Of a DNA stretch of 64,000 bases, positions 1 to 9,439 are shown one piece after another (within the stretch, counting starts at the first letter, position 1; every line of letters begins with the position of its first letter). The notes under the pieces were generated by a model. It made no database searches. It was not told the origin of the DNA and was given only the letters and a program-made list of their open reading frames with translations. Source of the DNA: Gemmatimonadota bacterium. GTDB lineage: Bacteria > Gemmatimonadota > Gemmatimonadetes > Longimicrobiales > Gaopeijiaceae. The DNA lies in contig JACQVF010000042.1 of NCBI GenBank assembly GCA_016209885.1, forward strand, positions 1-64,000, read 5' to 3'. Position numbers and translations under genes: made by a program.

Positions 1-234
1 ACGTATCGAGACCGTCGATGCGTGCGCCTCGCAAGGCGCGCTGAGGAGGAATAGCCCTGCGCTATTGCGACGAAGCGCAACGCAGCGAGGCACAATGCAG
101 CGGCGGTCGAATACGACCGTATTTCCGGCCGGGAGCACTAGGGACTCCCTCTCCTCCACCGGACGTTCCCGGCGGCGAGACGAAGGTCCTGGACCTCGCC
201 CTCCCTCCGCACGCGGTCCTTTCCCAGCGCCGCG
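1..234. other. Non-coding stretch at window edge
   Basis: I find no credible gene here. The DNA has short inverted repeats, including CGAATACGACCG-type palindromes near 108-120 and a TTGCGACGAAGCGCAA hairpin near 65-80. It reads like intergenic or dispersed-repeat DNA downstream of the minus-strand acyl dehydratase gene. I cannot show that it is repeated elsewhere in this window. Confidence 0.4.
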
Positions 235-1374
235 CTACGCCGCCGTGGCGCCGGACGGCAGCCACACCTCCGCCTCGCCGGTCGTGATCGAAGCACCCAC
301 CTGGTTCGTTCCGGTGATGGCCAACGTCACCACTGCGCCGCCATCCGCATCCGTCTTGGCTGTCACGGTCCCGCGGTACCAGATTGTGTCGCCGTAAATG
401 GCGGGCGCGGCGATGCGGACATAGAGCCGCCGCAGGAACCCGCTGTCCCCCATCCAGTTCGTCACCAGGGGGGAGACCCAGGCGAAGCGCATGACGCCGT
501 TATCAAAGGGTCCGGGCATTCCGCGCTGGGCGGCCAGGTGGACGTCCTCGTGCTGCTGCGAGTACTTCACGGGCCAGCCGAGCACTGGATTCTTCACGGT
601 GGTGTGGGGCGCCTTGAGACAGTCCCTGTAACCCAGGGCTCCCGCGCGGTACGAGGGTCCGATGGCCGCCTGCCAGCACACCATGTCGCCAATCGTCAGA
701 GGCCCTCTCACGATCTGCGGGATCTCCTGCCCGACCTCCACGTCCCGGCCAGTGAGCAGACGCCTGCCCGTGCGGGTCTCGGAATTGATCGCCTCGGCGA
801 TGGGCTCGATCTCCTGCTCGCTGTAGCGGTAGATGGGTCGGTCGAAGAGGAGCTCGGTGCCCACCTGGGTCGCGCGGATCATGGTGCCGGTCGCATTCGC
901 CACCTCCTCGTCCCGCTGGTTCCAGTACGTGGTCTCGCCGATGATGAAGATGAGGCGGCGACCCGATCCGCTCTTCTTCTCGTTCAGATCGGTCTGCTTG
1001 CTGGCGGCGCGGAGGACGTCATCCTCCAGAATCGGGCGAAACCAGCGGTACTCGATGCCGCCGATCAGGGAGGAGAGGGGGACCGCCATGGGCGCCCCGT
1101 GCAGGATCGGATAGAGGACGGATGTCAGGAACGCCGGGGGCGCGACCAGGCGTCCGTAGGGGCTCCGGGCCGCATGGTCTGGATCGAGCCACAGGGGATT
1201 ATCGTCGCTGATCCCGTAGGCGAAATGACGGATGGCGTCGGCCGTGACGACCGTGTTCCACGGGCTGCGCTCGCGAACTTCCTGGCCGGTCAACGCGCGA
1301 GACCGGGCAACGAACTCGTCGATCTGGGCATCCACCGCATCGGCGGACGTATCGGGGGACACAACCGTGGACAT
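235..1374 (-). CDS. MaoC-like acyl dehydratase (double hotdog)
   Basis: A 379-residue protein with the two-hotdog layout of FAS1-like/MaoC dehydratases, which hydrate or dehydrate acyl-CoA-type thioesters in the cytoplasm. The N-terminal half carries the hydratase-type segment DDNPLW at residues 57-62, where the usual catalytic His after NP is Trp. The C-terminal half has the QQHEDVH segment around residue 273, so I infer that the active site lies in that half. A strong Shine-Dalgarno (GAGGGAGGAGG) lies 6 bases before the ATG and fixes the start. It is the most downstream gene of a minus-strand group with a gamma-glutamyltransferase and a hydrolase, next to a divergent tricarboxylate transporter. 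This suggests work on an imported carboxylic acid. The substrate is unknown. Confidence 0.8.
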   Translation of the reverse strand: MSTVVSPDTSADAVDAQIDEFVARSRALTGQEVRERSPWNTVVTADAIRHFAYGISDDNPLWLDPDHAARSPYGRLVAPPAFLTSVLYPILHGAPMAVPLSSLIGGIEYRWFRPILEDDVLRAASKQTDLNEKKSGSGRRLIFIIGETTYWNQRDEEVANATGTMIRATQVGTELLFDRPIYRYSEQEIEPIAEAINSETRTGRRLLTGRDVEVGQEIPQIVRGPLTIGDMVCWQAAIGPSYRAGALGYRDCLKAPHTTVKNPVLGWPVKYSQQHEDVHLAAQRGMPGPFDNGVMRFAWVSPLVTNWMGDSGFLRRLYVRIAAPAIYGDTIWYRGTVTAKTDADGGAVVTLAITGTNQVGASITTGEAEVWLPSGATAA

Positions 1375-1647
1375 GCTAGGCCTCCTCCCTCAGTTTGATC
1401 GCAAGAGCTGAGCCACGCGGGCCGCCGAACGCCGCGTACCCTGGCGGTGCTACCGCCCCTCCAGGGCTTCCCGAATCGTGCAGAGCCCCAAGGGCCTCCC
1501 GTCGCGCTGCGGGTGCCGAGATTCGAGCCGACACACGAGACTCCGCCCCGTGTGGTTGGCCGAACGAGTTCAGCGCCTCGTCTCGGACGCGCCGGGCCGT
1601 CGAGAGAGCTAGGGCGAGGGCCGGGCACTCGAACCCGGCCGGGCGGG

Positions 1648-3468
1648 TTACGGCGTTCCTACCGAGCCGATATCTGACCCTGGGTCGCTTCCGCCAGAGA
1701 GCCGCCCGGAGCGCGGGTCTATCTTGATGGCCTGCAGCGCTGCGAACGAGCCACCGTTGTTCAGCTTGAGACCCCTCGCCTCCAGCTCGGTCCGCAGAAG
1801 ATAGTACAGTCTCGGCTCGATATCGACCACGAGGTCCTCCCAGTGCCAGCGGGGGGCATACACCGCCTCGACCGCCGACATCCCGTGGTCGATGACGTTG
1901 TTGATCGTGTGCTGCACGGCCCCGAGGATCCGGGTGCCGCCCGCCGCGCCGTGGACCAGGATCGGCTGCCCGTCACGGAAGACGATGGTGGGCGAGATTC
2001 CGGTGATCCGGGCCTTGCCGGGCGCGATGCTGTTGGGTCGTCCCGGAATCGGCTCGAACTGGAACATGCAGTTGTTGTACGTGAAGCCCAGCCCCTCGGT
2101 CACCGTTCCGGAGGCGGACCCCAGAGTGTGGGTGAACGCCACGCAGTTGCCGGCCCCGTCCACCGCCGAAAGCGTCGTGGTGTCCAGCGGCTCCTTGAGG
2201 CCCTGAGCCACGTCCTCGGGGAGTTCGCGCCGCTCGATGTACCTGCGGAGCTCAGCGGCCCGCTCCTTCGACATGAGGAGCTCGGTCGGATCCTCGTCGA
2301 GGAACTTCGGGTCGCCGTGGTAGCGACGCCGGTCGATGAAGGAGAGGATCTGCGCCCGCGCCACCAGCTCGACGTAATCGGCCTTGTCGTGCTCCATCGA
2401 ACTGCAGTCGTAGCCCTCGAGGATATTCAGGATCTCGATGACCTGCGGCCCGCTGCCGGGCAGTGGATTCGAGACGATCTCGTACCCTCGATACGTTCCG
2501 CGCACGGGCTCGTACACGTCGACCTTGTAGTTCTCCAGGTCCTCGCGGGTGAGGAGGCCGCCGTTCTTCCTGAAGTCGTCCACGATGCGCTCGGCGATCT
2601 CGCCCCGGTAGAAGGCCTCCGGGCCGCGCTCGGCGATCTGTCGCAGCGACCGCGCGTAGTCGCGCTGCACGAGGGTCTCGCCGCGCCTCCAGATCTTCCC
2701 GTTGTTCAGGTAGATGTCGGCGGAGGCCTTCGTCGCCTTGATCTTGATAAAGAACGGTACGACGCCGTCGTCGGACTCCGTGCTGGTGGACCCGAGGTTG
2801 TTGACCAGCACGAACCCCTCCTCGGCCAGCCGGGCGGCGGGCTCGATGAGGTCGGCCCAGGGCAGCGAGCCCCAGCGTTTCCACGCCTCGTGGAGGCCCG
2901 CCACGGTTCCGGGGGTGCACACCGACAGATAGCCCGTCTGGTTGACGTCGCCCTTGACCTTCCAGCGGTCGGCGTGGCCGTAGATCCGCCCCTCGACGTG
3001 CTTCAGGTAGACGTCCGATGACGCCTTGCTTCCGGCCCGGGCGTGGAAGTCCAGCATGGTGGCCTTCCGGTCCTTGGCGCTATAGACGAGCATGCAGCCA
3101 TAGCCGCCGATGCCGGCCGAGAAGGGGGTCACGATCCCCTGGGCGAGGCAGGTGGCGATGGCGGCGTCAATGGCGTTACCTCCTCTGCGCAGGATCTGGA
3201 CGCCGACCTCGACGGCGATGGGCTGTGGTGCAACGACCATGCCCGTCGCTTTTGCGGCGGCCGTCGCGCCCGAGCCGGCGGCGCCCGGGCTCTCGGCGCC
3301 GCCGGCCGGCCCGGCCAGAAGCAGGTCGATCGACGCCGCGGACAGCCCGAGCGCCGCGGCACGCGCCACGAAATCGCGTCGGGACACCCCGCCGCTGTCG
3401 AGTCCGTTCTGAAGGCGACGCATCGTGTCGCACTGGTCGTCCTGCGGTTGTCTCGACGCAGTCTTCAT
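1648..3468 (-). CDS. ggt: Gamma-glutamyltransferase, Tat-exported
   Basis: A 606-residue Ntn hydrolase of the gamma-glutamyltransferase family, normally matured by self-cleavage and acting on gamma-glutamyl compounds in the periplasm. The N-terminus has a twin-arginine signal (SRRDF then a hydrophobic stretch, residues about 29-50). The predicted cleavage site and nucleophile is Thr430 in DTTTLSAVD, where the usual TTH motif is TTT. The glycine-rich oxyanion segment HGAAGGTRI follows near residue 506. The open frame extends upstream to 3903, but ATG 3468 has a clear AGGAG ribosome site and begins the signal peptide. Some members of this family are cephalosporin acylase-like, so the exact substrate is open. 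Confidence 0.9.
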   Translation of the reverse strand: MKTASRQPQDDQCDTMRRLQNGLDSGGVSRRDFVARAAALGLSAASIDLLLAGPAGGAESPGAAGSGATAAAKATGMVVAPQPIAVEVGVQILRRGGNAIDAAIATCLAQGIVTPFSAGIGGYGCMLVYSAKDRKATMLDFHARAGSKASSDVYLKHVEGRIYGHADRWKVKGDVNQTGYLSVCTPGTVAGLHEAWKRWGSLPWADLIEPAARLAEEGFVLVNNLGSTSTESDDGVVPFFIKIKATKASADIYLNNGKIWRRGETLVQRDYARSLRQIAERGPEAFYRGEIAERIVDDFRKNGGLLTREDLENYKVDVYEPVRGTYRGYEIVSNPLPGSGPQVIEILNILEGYDCSSMEHDKADYVELVARAQILSFIDRRRYHGDPKFLDEDPTELLMSKERAAELRRYIERRELPEDVAQGLKEPLDTTTLSAVDGAGNCVAFTHTLGSASGTVTEGLGFTYNNCMFQFEPIPGRPNSIAPGKARITGISPTIVFRDGQPILVHGAAGGTRILGAVQHTINNVIDHGMSAVEAVYAPRWHWEDLVVDIEPRLYYLLRTELEARGLKLNNGGSFAALQAIKIDPRSGRLSGGSDPGSDIGSVGTP

Positions 3469-3539
3469 GATGGGGCTCCTGCCGGATGGTGCTGCCAATC
3501 GCTCATGAACAACACGTGGGAACGCCAATCCTACCATGT

Positions 3540-4514
3540 CTACAGCCCGTGTTGCGCCAGGAACTGGCGCACCGCCCGCTCGAAGGCCTCCGGCTGGTCG
3601 TGGACGATGATATGTCCTGCGTCCTGGATCGTGACCAGCTCTACAGTGGGCAGGATCTGACGGAACCGGTCCTGCTGGTCCTTCCCGACGATGGAGCTTT
3701 CGGAACCGATGAGGACCAGGAGCGGCGCGCGCAGCCGCTCCACATAGTGCCATAGCTCGAGGGGCACGAGATCCCGCTGCACGGCCGGGTCCCGCTTGAG
3801 GCCGAGCTTGCCATTGGGCAGGGGGCGCGTTCCGTGCCGGGCGTCGTGCAGGAAGCCCTCGAACGGCGTTCGGCGGTTCTGACCCTGGAGCTGGCGGGCC
3901 CATTCCTCAACGGTATCGAACTCGGGATCCCCGCGCGCCAGCCGCTCGGCCCAACCCTGTGCGATGGACGCGGGGCGGACGGCGCCCACGTCTTCCATGA
4001 TCACGGCGGTGACGCGTTCCGGATGCTGGGCCGCGAAGACCAGGGCCACGCGGCCTCCCGTGGAGCCTCCGAGCACGATGGCGGGGGGTAGGCGCAGGTG
4101 GTCCACGAGCGCGGCCACGTCCGCAGCGTAGTCTTCCGCCGTGTACTTACCGTCTCCGGCCCAGTCGCTGTCGCCATGGCCACGCATGTCGAGGGCGATC
4201 ACCCGGTGGTCACGGCTCATGCTGCGAGCGAAGTGGTCCCAGGTTCGGGCATGGCTATTGATGTGGTGGAGCAGGAGGAGCGGCGTGGCGCTCTCGGCGC
4301 CCCACTCCACATAATGGAAGCGGAGGCCGTTCGCCCGAAAGTAGCCGTGCCTGGGCTCCGGCGCGGTGTCGCGCGCGGCCGGACGCGCCGGGGGAGGCGG
4401 GGCTTCCCGACTCACGGCGACCCTCTCGCCGAGCGGGCCCGCGCGCGATCCTTGGATCGGGTTCGCGAGGTAACAGCAAGAGACGAGTACGCCCAGCGGC
4501 AGACGGCGGTCCAT
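3540..4514 (-). CDS. Alpha/beta hydrolase
   Basis: A 324-residue alpha/beta-hydrolase fold protein. The nucleophile elbow is GGSTGG (Ser151), an RGHGDS strand-loop precedes it at about residue 111, and the catalytic His is likely His301 in DAGHII. The first 20 residues are hydrophobic with a Cys pair (VSCCYLA), so export or lipid attachment is possible but the signal is not canonical. GGAGG lies before the ATG. The gene is the first of the minus-strand group with the gamma-glutamyltransferase and acyl dehydratase, and it is divergent from the tct genes. An esterase or carboxylic-ester hydrolase role is inferred; the substrate cannot be read from the sequence. Confidence 0.8.
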   Translation of the reverse strand: MDRRLPLGVLVSCCYLANPIQGSRAGPLGERVAVSREAPPPPARPAARDTAPEPRHGYFRANGLRFHYVEWGAESATPLLLLHHINSHARTWDHFARSMSRDHRVIALDMRGHGDSDWAGDGKYTAEDYAADVAALVDHLRLPPAIVLGGSTGGRVALVFAAQHPERVTAVIMEDVGAVRPASIAQGWAERLARGDPEFDTVEEWARQLQGQNRRTPFEGFLHDARHGTRPLPNGKLGLKRDPAVQRDLVPLELWHYVERLRAPLLVLIGSESSIVGKDQQDRFRQILPTVELVTIQDAGHIIVHDQPEAFERAVRQFLAQHGL

Positions 4515-4842
4515 GTTTCGGATCCTCCAGATGTGAAGCTGTTCATGGCCCTCGCGAGGGCAGGGCCCACCTTCACGGCCCTCGCGTTGCGGCCCTGGTC
4601 CCGCGTGCGCAGAGCTCGACGACGACGCCTTGGCTTGAGTGCCCTACCGCCGCGGTGGCCTCCCCATGGCCTGGGTGCTCGATCATCATGCCTCGCTTTC
4701 CAAGCGTAGGCAAGGACGCATCCGGGCGCTGATTCTAGTACGGCCCGACGTGGTCGCCGGGCGCGCGAGGTAGTAGAATCCTCCGACCTCGTTTGTTCTG
4801 GGACCGGCAGATGCGCCCGGGGGCCACAGGCCGGAGGAGAGA
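4515..4842. promoter_or_regulatory. Divergent intergenic region, hydrolase/tctC
   Basis: 328 bases without a gene between divergent transcription units. Promoters for both directions must lie here or just inside the genes. A TAGAAT hexamer at 4774-4779 on the plus strand is a possible -10 for tctC, but no convincing -35 accompanies it. I see no clear operator. Confidence 0.35.
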
Positions 4843-5853
4843 ATGGCAGCCAGTCGAGGTGTGGCGCTGCTCTGCGCGCGCGGCCTGATGGCCGGTGTGG
4901 CCGTGTGGTGCGCGGCGGGGTGCGCGCAGTCGGAGGCGGGGCGTGCAGCGGGCGGCGTCGAGGCCTATCCCCAGAAGCCGATCACGATCGTGTCGTGGGT
5001 GACCCCGGGGAGCCCGACCGACCTCCTCGCCCGCGCGATCGCGAGCGTAGGGCCGAAGTACTTCGGCCAACGCATGATGGTGCTGAACAAGCAGGGCGGT
5101 AGCGGCGCGATCGCCATGGGGTATCTCGTGAAGCGGAAGCCGGACGGCCATACCTTGTCCATCACGACTTCGAGCGGTACGGTCAGCATGGCGGCGGGTC
5201 ACGTGCCCTTCACGCCCGAGCAGTTCACGTTCATGATGAGGATCCAGCTGGACCCGTTCCTGATCGCGGTGCGGAAGGATAGCCCCCTCAACGACCTGCC
5301 CGCCTTCTTTGAATACGCGAGTCAGAATCCCGGGAAGCTGTCCATAGCGGGCTTCGGCACGGCGTCCGCGCATTTCCTGGCGTTCCAGACCTTGAGGGCG
5401 GCGGCCGGGAATCCGGATATCCGCTGGATCGCATACGAGGGCTCTGCGGACGCGAACGTCTCGGTCCTAGGGGGCCATACCAACGCGGTCCATACGAACT
5501 ACAGCGTCGTGCGCGAGCACATTCGCGCGGGGACCTTGAAGGTGGTGGGTGCGTCCTCCAAGATCACGTCGCTGCCGGAGGTGAAGACCTACGCGGAGCA
5601 GGGCTACAACTTCGCCCCCATGCACTGGCGAGGCGTCATGGGTCCGGCGGGAATGCCTGTCGAGCTGGTGGCGCGGATCATCGAGCTTCTGGAGAAGACG
5701 GTCGCGGATCCCGATTTCGTCCAGTTCATGGAGACGGCGGGGACGGAGTACGCGCCGGGGGAAAGCCCAGAGGCGTTCCAGCGCTCGGTGGAAGAGGAGC
5801 TCGTGTGGGCGCGTGCCTCCCTGGACAAGCTGCACCTGGCGCCGGCGCCGTAA
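4843..5853 (+). CDS. tctC: TctC-family solute-binding protein
   Basis: A 336-residue periplasmic binding protein of the tripartite tricarboxylate transporter (Bug) family. A hydrophobic signal ends at CAAGC, which could act as a lipobox although the -3 position is not the usual Leu. The mature part begins YPQKPITIV and has the family's WVTPGSPTD and GGSGAIA segments, followed by a two-lobe layout. A GGAGGAG ribosome site lies before the ATG. It is followed directly by tctB and tctA genes, making a full transporter for a carboxylate, and then by an MmgE/PrpD dehydratase. The binding specificity of this family cannot be predicted from sequence. Confidence 0.88.
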   Translation: MAASRGVALLCARGLMAGVAVWCAAGCAQSEAGRAAGGVEAYPQKPITIVSWVTPGSPTDLLARAIASVGPKYFGQRMMVLNKQGGSGAIAMGYLVKRKPDGHTLSITTSSGTVSMAAGHVPFTPEQFTFMMRIQLDPFLIAVRKDSPLNDLPAFFEYASQNPGKLSIAGFGTASAHFLAFQTLRAAAGNPDIRWIAYEGSADANVSVLGGHTNAVHTNYSVVREHIRAGTLKVVGASSKITSLPEVKTYAEQGYNFAPMHWRGVMGPAGMPVELVARIIELLEKTVADPDFVQFMETAGTEYAPGESPEAFQRSVEEELVWARASLDKLHLAPAP

Positions 5854-5896
5854 TCAGTCTGCTGCAGTTCTTCAGCGACCTGCCGATGGCCGAGGG

Positions 5897-6343
5897 ATGA
5901 GGCGAGCCGAGATCATCATCGCGGCGGTCCTCGCCGGCGTTGCCGCCTACGTGCTGTACGACGTGAGGTCGTACCCGGGGTCCGTCGTGCCCGGCGCCCC
6001 CGGACCCGCCGCGTTTCCGCGGCTGCTGGCGGTGCTTCTCCTCGGGCTCTGCGCCATGCTCCTCATTCGGGCCGTGAGGCGCCGAGACGGGGCGCCCTCA
6101 CCCCTGAGCCGGCGGGGGGTGGCGAAGAACGGGGTGGCGCTGCTCTTGATCGCGCTCTTCTGGCTCCTGGCCGAGCGGCTGGATTTCTACCTGCTCCTGC
6201 TCCTGCTCGTGGGATCGCTGATGGTGCTCATGGGCGAGCGTCGCGCCAGGCTGCTCGTCTCGGTCCCCGTGGTTTTCACCGCTTTCATCTACTTCGTGTT
6301 CTACCGCCTGTTCGGGGTGAGCTTCCCGACCCGGCTCTTCTGA
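5897..6343 (+). CDS. tctB: TctB-family small membrane subunit
   Basis: A 148-residue membrane protein with about four hydrophobic segments (residues 4-22, 43-61, 79-112, 120-140). It begins MRRAEIIIAAV and ends PTRLF, as expected for the small TctB subunit. The frame is open from 5813, but ATG 5897 gives the normal TctB N-terminus and length and lies behind CCGAGGG. It sits between tctC and tctA in the usual order. The 43-base gap before it contains a copy of the dispersed TTCTTCAGCGACCTGC motif. Confidence 0.82.
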   Translation: MRRAEIIIAAVLAGVAAYVLYDVRSYPGSVVPGAPGPAAFPRLLAVLLLGLCAMLLIRAVRRRDGAPSPLSRRGVAKNGVALLLIALFWLLAERLDFYLLLLLLVGSLMVLMGERRARLLVSVPVVFTAFIYFVFYRLFGVSFPTRLF

Positions 6344-6377
6344 GCGGGTTCGCTCCCCGTGCAGCTTTGACCAGCCG

Positions 6378-7895
6378 ATGATAGAGCACCTCGTAACGGG
6401 ATTTCAGCTCGCCCTGACGCTGGATAACCTCCTGCTCATCCTCGCCGGTACGGTGATGGGGGTCTTCGTCGGCGCTATGCCTGGGCTCAGCTCGACCATC
6501 GGGCTCGCGATCCTCCTGCCTTTCACCTTCCCACTGGACGCGGTCTCGGCCACGCTGATGATGGTCTCGCTGTACATGGCGGCGGAATACGGCGGCTCCA
6601 TCACCGCCATCGCCGTCGGGATTCCCGGCACTCCTCCAGCGATGGCCACGGTGTTCGACGGCTATCCGCTGGCGCAGAAGGGGGAGGCGGGCCAGGCGCT
6701 GGGGGTCTCCATCCTGGCGTCGACGTTGGGCGGGATGTTCGGGATCATCGTGCTGATCCTCGCCCTCGGTCCCATCTCGAAGCTCTCCCTGGCGTTCGGG
6801 CCCGTGCAGTACTTCGCCCTCGGCGTCTTCGGGCTGTCCATCGTGGGCAACCTGGTGGGCGGCAGCCTGGTGAAGGGGTTCATCAGCGTGATGCTGGGGC
6901 TTCTGTTCTACGTCGTCGGTCTCGACGTATTGAGCGGCTTCCCGAGGCTGACCCTGGGGACGTCGGCCCTGCTCGAGGGGATCGAGCTGGTTCCGGCGAT
7001 GATCGGGTTCTTCGCCATCGCCGAGGCGTTCAAGCTCATCGACGAGGGCCGGAGCATGCGGGCGGTGGGGGGGAAGATCTCCGGGAAGCTCCCCACATGG
7101 CCGGAATTCCGCAGGCTCGGGCCGACGATTCTGAGGTCCTCGGCCATCGGCACCGGGGTCGGCGCAGTCCCGGGCGCCGGCGCCACGATTGCGTCGATGA
7201 TCGCCTGGAACGAGGCGAAGCGGCTCTCGAAGACCCCGGAGAGATTCGGGACCGGCGTGCTGGAAGGAGTGGCGGCGCCGGAGAGCGCCAACAACGCATC
7301 GGTTGGTGGAGCCCTGATCCCGCTTCTCACCCTGGGGATTCCGGGCTCCGGAAGCACGGCCGTGCTCCTGGGCGCGCTCATGGTTCATGGCATGAACCCG
7401 GGGCCGCTGCTCGCCACTGAGCACCCGGAGCTCATCTACGCGATCTACGCGGGCCTCTTCCTGGCCGCCCTGTGCATGCTGGCCATCGGCCTGCTTGGTG
7501 TCTCCCTCTGGGTCCGGGTCATCGCGGTGCCGAACAAGATTCTGACGCCCGTGATCGTGGGGATCTCGCTGGTGGGTGCGTATGCCCTCGGGAACAGCAT
7601 GGTGGATGTGGGCGTGGCCATCGTCTTCGGCGTTTTGGGCTACCTGATGCTCCGCTTCGGCTTCCCGATCGTGCCGGCGGTGCTGGCCCTCGTCCTGGGC
7701 TTCATGGTGGAGACGAACTACCGCCGGGCTCTATCCCTGTCGAGCGGCAGCCATCTGGTCTTCGTCATGAACCCGGTGAGCCTGGTCCTGCTGCTCCTGG
7801 CGGTTGCGAGCTTTGCGGTTCCCATCGTGCGAGATCATCTTCCGAAGCTGCGGCGGGGGGCCGCAGAGGCGCGGGCCGCGAGCGGGGACGCCTAG
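6378..7895 (+). CDS. tctA: TctA-family large permease subunit
   Basis: A 505-residue polytopic permease, the large subunit of the tripartite tricarboxylate transporter. Recognisable family segments are [20 protein letters not shown] near residue 33, the [11 protein letters not shown] segment, [10 protein letters not shown] near residue 268 and [15 protein letters not shown] near residue 319. At least eleven hydrophobic helices are visible. It likely couples cation entry to uptake of the carboxylate delivered by TctC. The C-terminus is a hydrophobic helix followed by a short basic and acidic tail. It is co-directional with tctB (34-base gap) and the downstream dehydratase. Confidence 0.93.
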   Translation: MIEHLVTGFQLALTLDNLLLILAGTVMGVFVGAMPGLSSTIGLAILLPFTFPLDAVSATLMMVSLYMAAEYGGSITAIAVGIPGTPPAMATVFDGYPLAQKGEAGQALGVSILASTLGGMFGIIVLILALGPISKLSLAFGPVQYFALGVFGLSIVGNLVGGSLVKGFISVMLGLLFYVVGLDVLSGFPRLTLGTSALLEGIELVPAMIGFFAIAEAFKLIDEGRSMRAVGGKISGKLPTWPEFRRLGPTILRSSAIGTGVGAVPGAGATIASMIAWNEAKRLSKTPERFGTGVLEGVAAPESANNASVGGALIPLLTLGIPGSGSTAVLLGALMVHGMNPGPLLATEHPELIYAIYAGLFLAALCMLAIGLLGVSLWVRVIAVPNKILTPVIVGISLVGAYALGNSMVDVGVAIVFGVLGYLMLRFGFPIVPAVLALVLGFMVETNYRRALSLSSGSHLVFVMNPVSLVLLLLAVASFAVPIVRDHLPKLRRGAAEARAASGDA

Positions 7896-7964
7896 CAGGT
7901 CCCTGAAGATCTTCAGCGAGTTCTTGGAGGCCGCTTCGGCCGTCGTCCAGCCAAGGGAGGGGCG

Positions 7965-9383
7965 ATGCGCAAAGCCACGGAAGCCGTCCTCGATTTCGTC
8001 CTCGACGCCGACATCGCTCGTTTCCCCGAGCCGGTGGTCCGCGAAGGGAAGCGATGTATCCTGGACGGGCTCGCTGTGATCCTGGCGGGTTCGGCTACGC
8101 GGGCGGCCGCGATCGTCCGGCAGCGGATCCGCGCGATCGCGGGTCCCGGCGACGCCACCGTGGTGGCTCGCGAGCCGCTGCGCGTTCCCGCGGCGCTCGC
8201 GGCGCAGGCGAACGGGCTCGCGGGCCACGCCCTCGACTATGACGACACGCAGCTCTCCCGCTACCCGGACCGCGTTTTCGGGCTGCTGACGCACCCGACG
8301 ATTCCGCCCCTGGCGGCCGCGCTCGCGACGGGCGAGCGACTGTCGACGTCCGGCGCGCGGTTCGTGGAGGCGTTCCTCACCGGTTTCGAGGTCGAGTGCA
8401 AGATCGCGGAGGCCATTGCCCCGAATCACTACCAGCGGGGCTTCCATTCCTCGGGGACGATCGGGGCGTTCGGGGCGGTGGTGAGCGCAGGCAAGCTCAT
8501 GGGTCTGGAGCGGCCGGAGCTGGCTCGCGCGCTGGGGATCGCGGCCAGCCTGGCGAGCGGTATCCGGGCGAACTTCGGCACCATGACCAAGCCTCTCCAC
8601 GTGGGGCGCGCGGCGGAGAACGGGGTGATGGCGGCGGAGCTGGCGGCCCTCGGGTTCACGGCAGAGGCGGAGGCGCTGGACGGGCCATGGGGCTTCTTTC
8701 AGGTAGCGGGCGGCGGATTCGATGCGGACAAGATCGTGGATCGCCTGGCGGCACCCTGGAGCATCGTGGATCCGGGCGTCTCGGTGAAGCCGTATCCATG
8801 CGGGTCACTCAGCCACCCCAGCGCCGATGCCATGCTCGGGCTGGTGGTCGATCACGACATCCAGCCCGAGCAGATCGAGAGCATCCGGGTGCGCGCCGGC
8901 TCCAACATCCTGAAGCCGCTGCGGTACGGCATCGCCCGGACGGAGCTGGAAGCGAAGTTCAGCCTGCCGTTCATCATGTCGAGCATCGCGCTCCGCAGGC
9001 GCGCCGGCATCCACGAGTTCCAGGACGAGTTCGTGCTGAGCGATGCCGCCCAGGCGATGATGCGCAGGGTCGAGACGGTTCACGACCCCGAGATCGAGGC
9101 GAAGGGCTACGACAAGATGCGGAGCGTCATCGAGATCCATCTGCGAGACGGCCGGCGCTACGAGCGGCCCGCCGAGGTCTACCGGGGCGGGCCGCAGCGC
9201 CCCCTGACCCGGTCCGAGCTGCACGGGAAGTTCATGGAATGCGCCGAGCTGGTGTTGCGGGAGGAGCGGGCGCGAGCGGCGATCGCGGTGATCGAGTCGG
9301 TGGAGAAGCTGCAAAGCGTCACGGACCTCGTGGAAGCCGTGATCCCGTCGCCCGTCGCCGTGGAGGCCGGACGCCGCGGCTGA
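7965..9383 (+). CDS. MmgE/PrpD family dehydratase
   Basis: A 472-residue member of the MmgE/PrpD family (2-methylcitrate dehydratase and related enzymes). Visible family features are GHALDYDDT near residue 86, the RGFHSSGTIGAFGAV segment near residue 158, KPLHVGRAAENG near residue 207 and KPYPCGSLSHP near residue 276. A GGAGGGG ribosome site precedes the ATG. Placement directly after tctCBA suggests that it dehydrates the imported hydroxy-carboxylate. Many MmgE/PrpD proteins are not methylcitrate enzymes and no prpB/prpC is nearby, so I do not call it prpD. Confidence 0.88.
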   Translation: MRKATEAVLDFVLDADIARFPEPVVREGKRCILDGLAVILAGSATRAAAIVRQRIRAIAGPGDATVVAREPLRVPAALAAQANGLAGHALDYDDTQLSRYPDRVFGLLTHPTIPPLAAALATGERLSTSGARFVEAFLTGFEVECKIAEAIAPNHYQRGFHSSGTIGAFGAVVSAGKLMGLERPELARALGIAASLASGIRANFGTMTKPLHVGRAAENGVMAAELAALGFTAEAEALDGPWGFFQVAGGGFDADKIVDRLAAPWSIVDPGVSVKPYPCGSLSHPSADAMLGLVVDHDIQPEQIESIRVRAGSNILKPLRYGIARTELEAKFSLPFIMSSIALRRRAGIHEFQDEFVLSDAAQAMMRRVETVHDPEIEAKGYDKMRSVIEIHLRDGRRYERPAEVYRGGPQRPLTRSELHGKFMECAELVLREERARAAIAVIESVEKLQSVTDLVEAVIPSPVAVEAGRRG

Positions 9384-9439
9384 TGATCGCGCTCGCTGCG
9401 GGCGGCGCGTCCATCCCCTTCGCCGCCGGACCCGGCGCG

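Noticed and set aside
1500-1660. tRNA-like T-arm sequences (TTCGAGT and TCGAATC loops) on the minus strand
   Set aside because: No acceptor, D or anticodon stems could be folded around them. At most they are decayed tRNA or attachment-site fragments, and probably chance.
7903-7916. CTGAAGATCTTCAG palindrome after tctA
   Set aside because: Considered as a terminator, but the 14-base palindrome has no loop. It is better explained as two head-to-head fragments of the dispersed motif.
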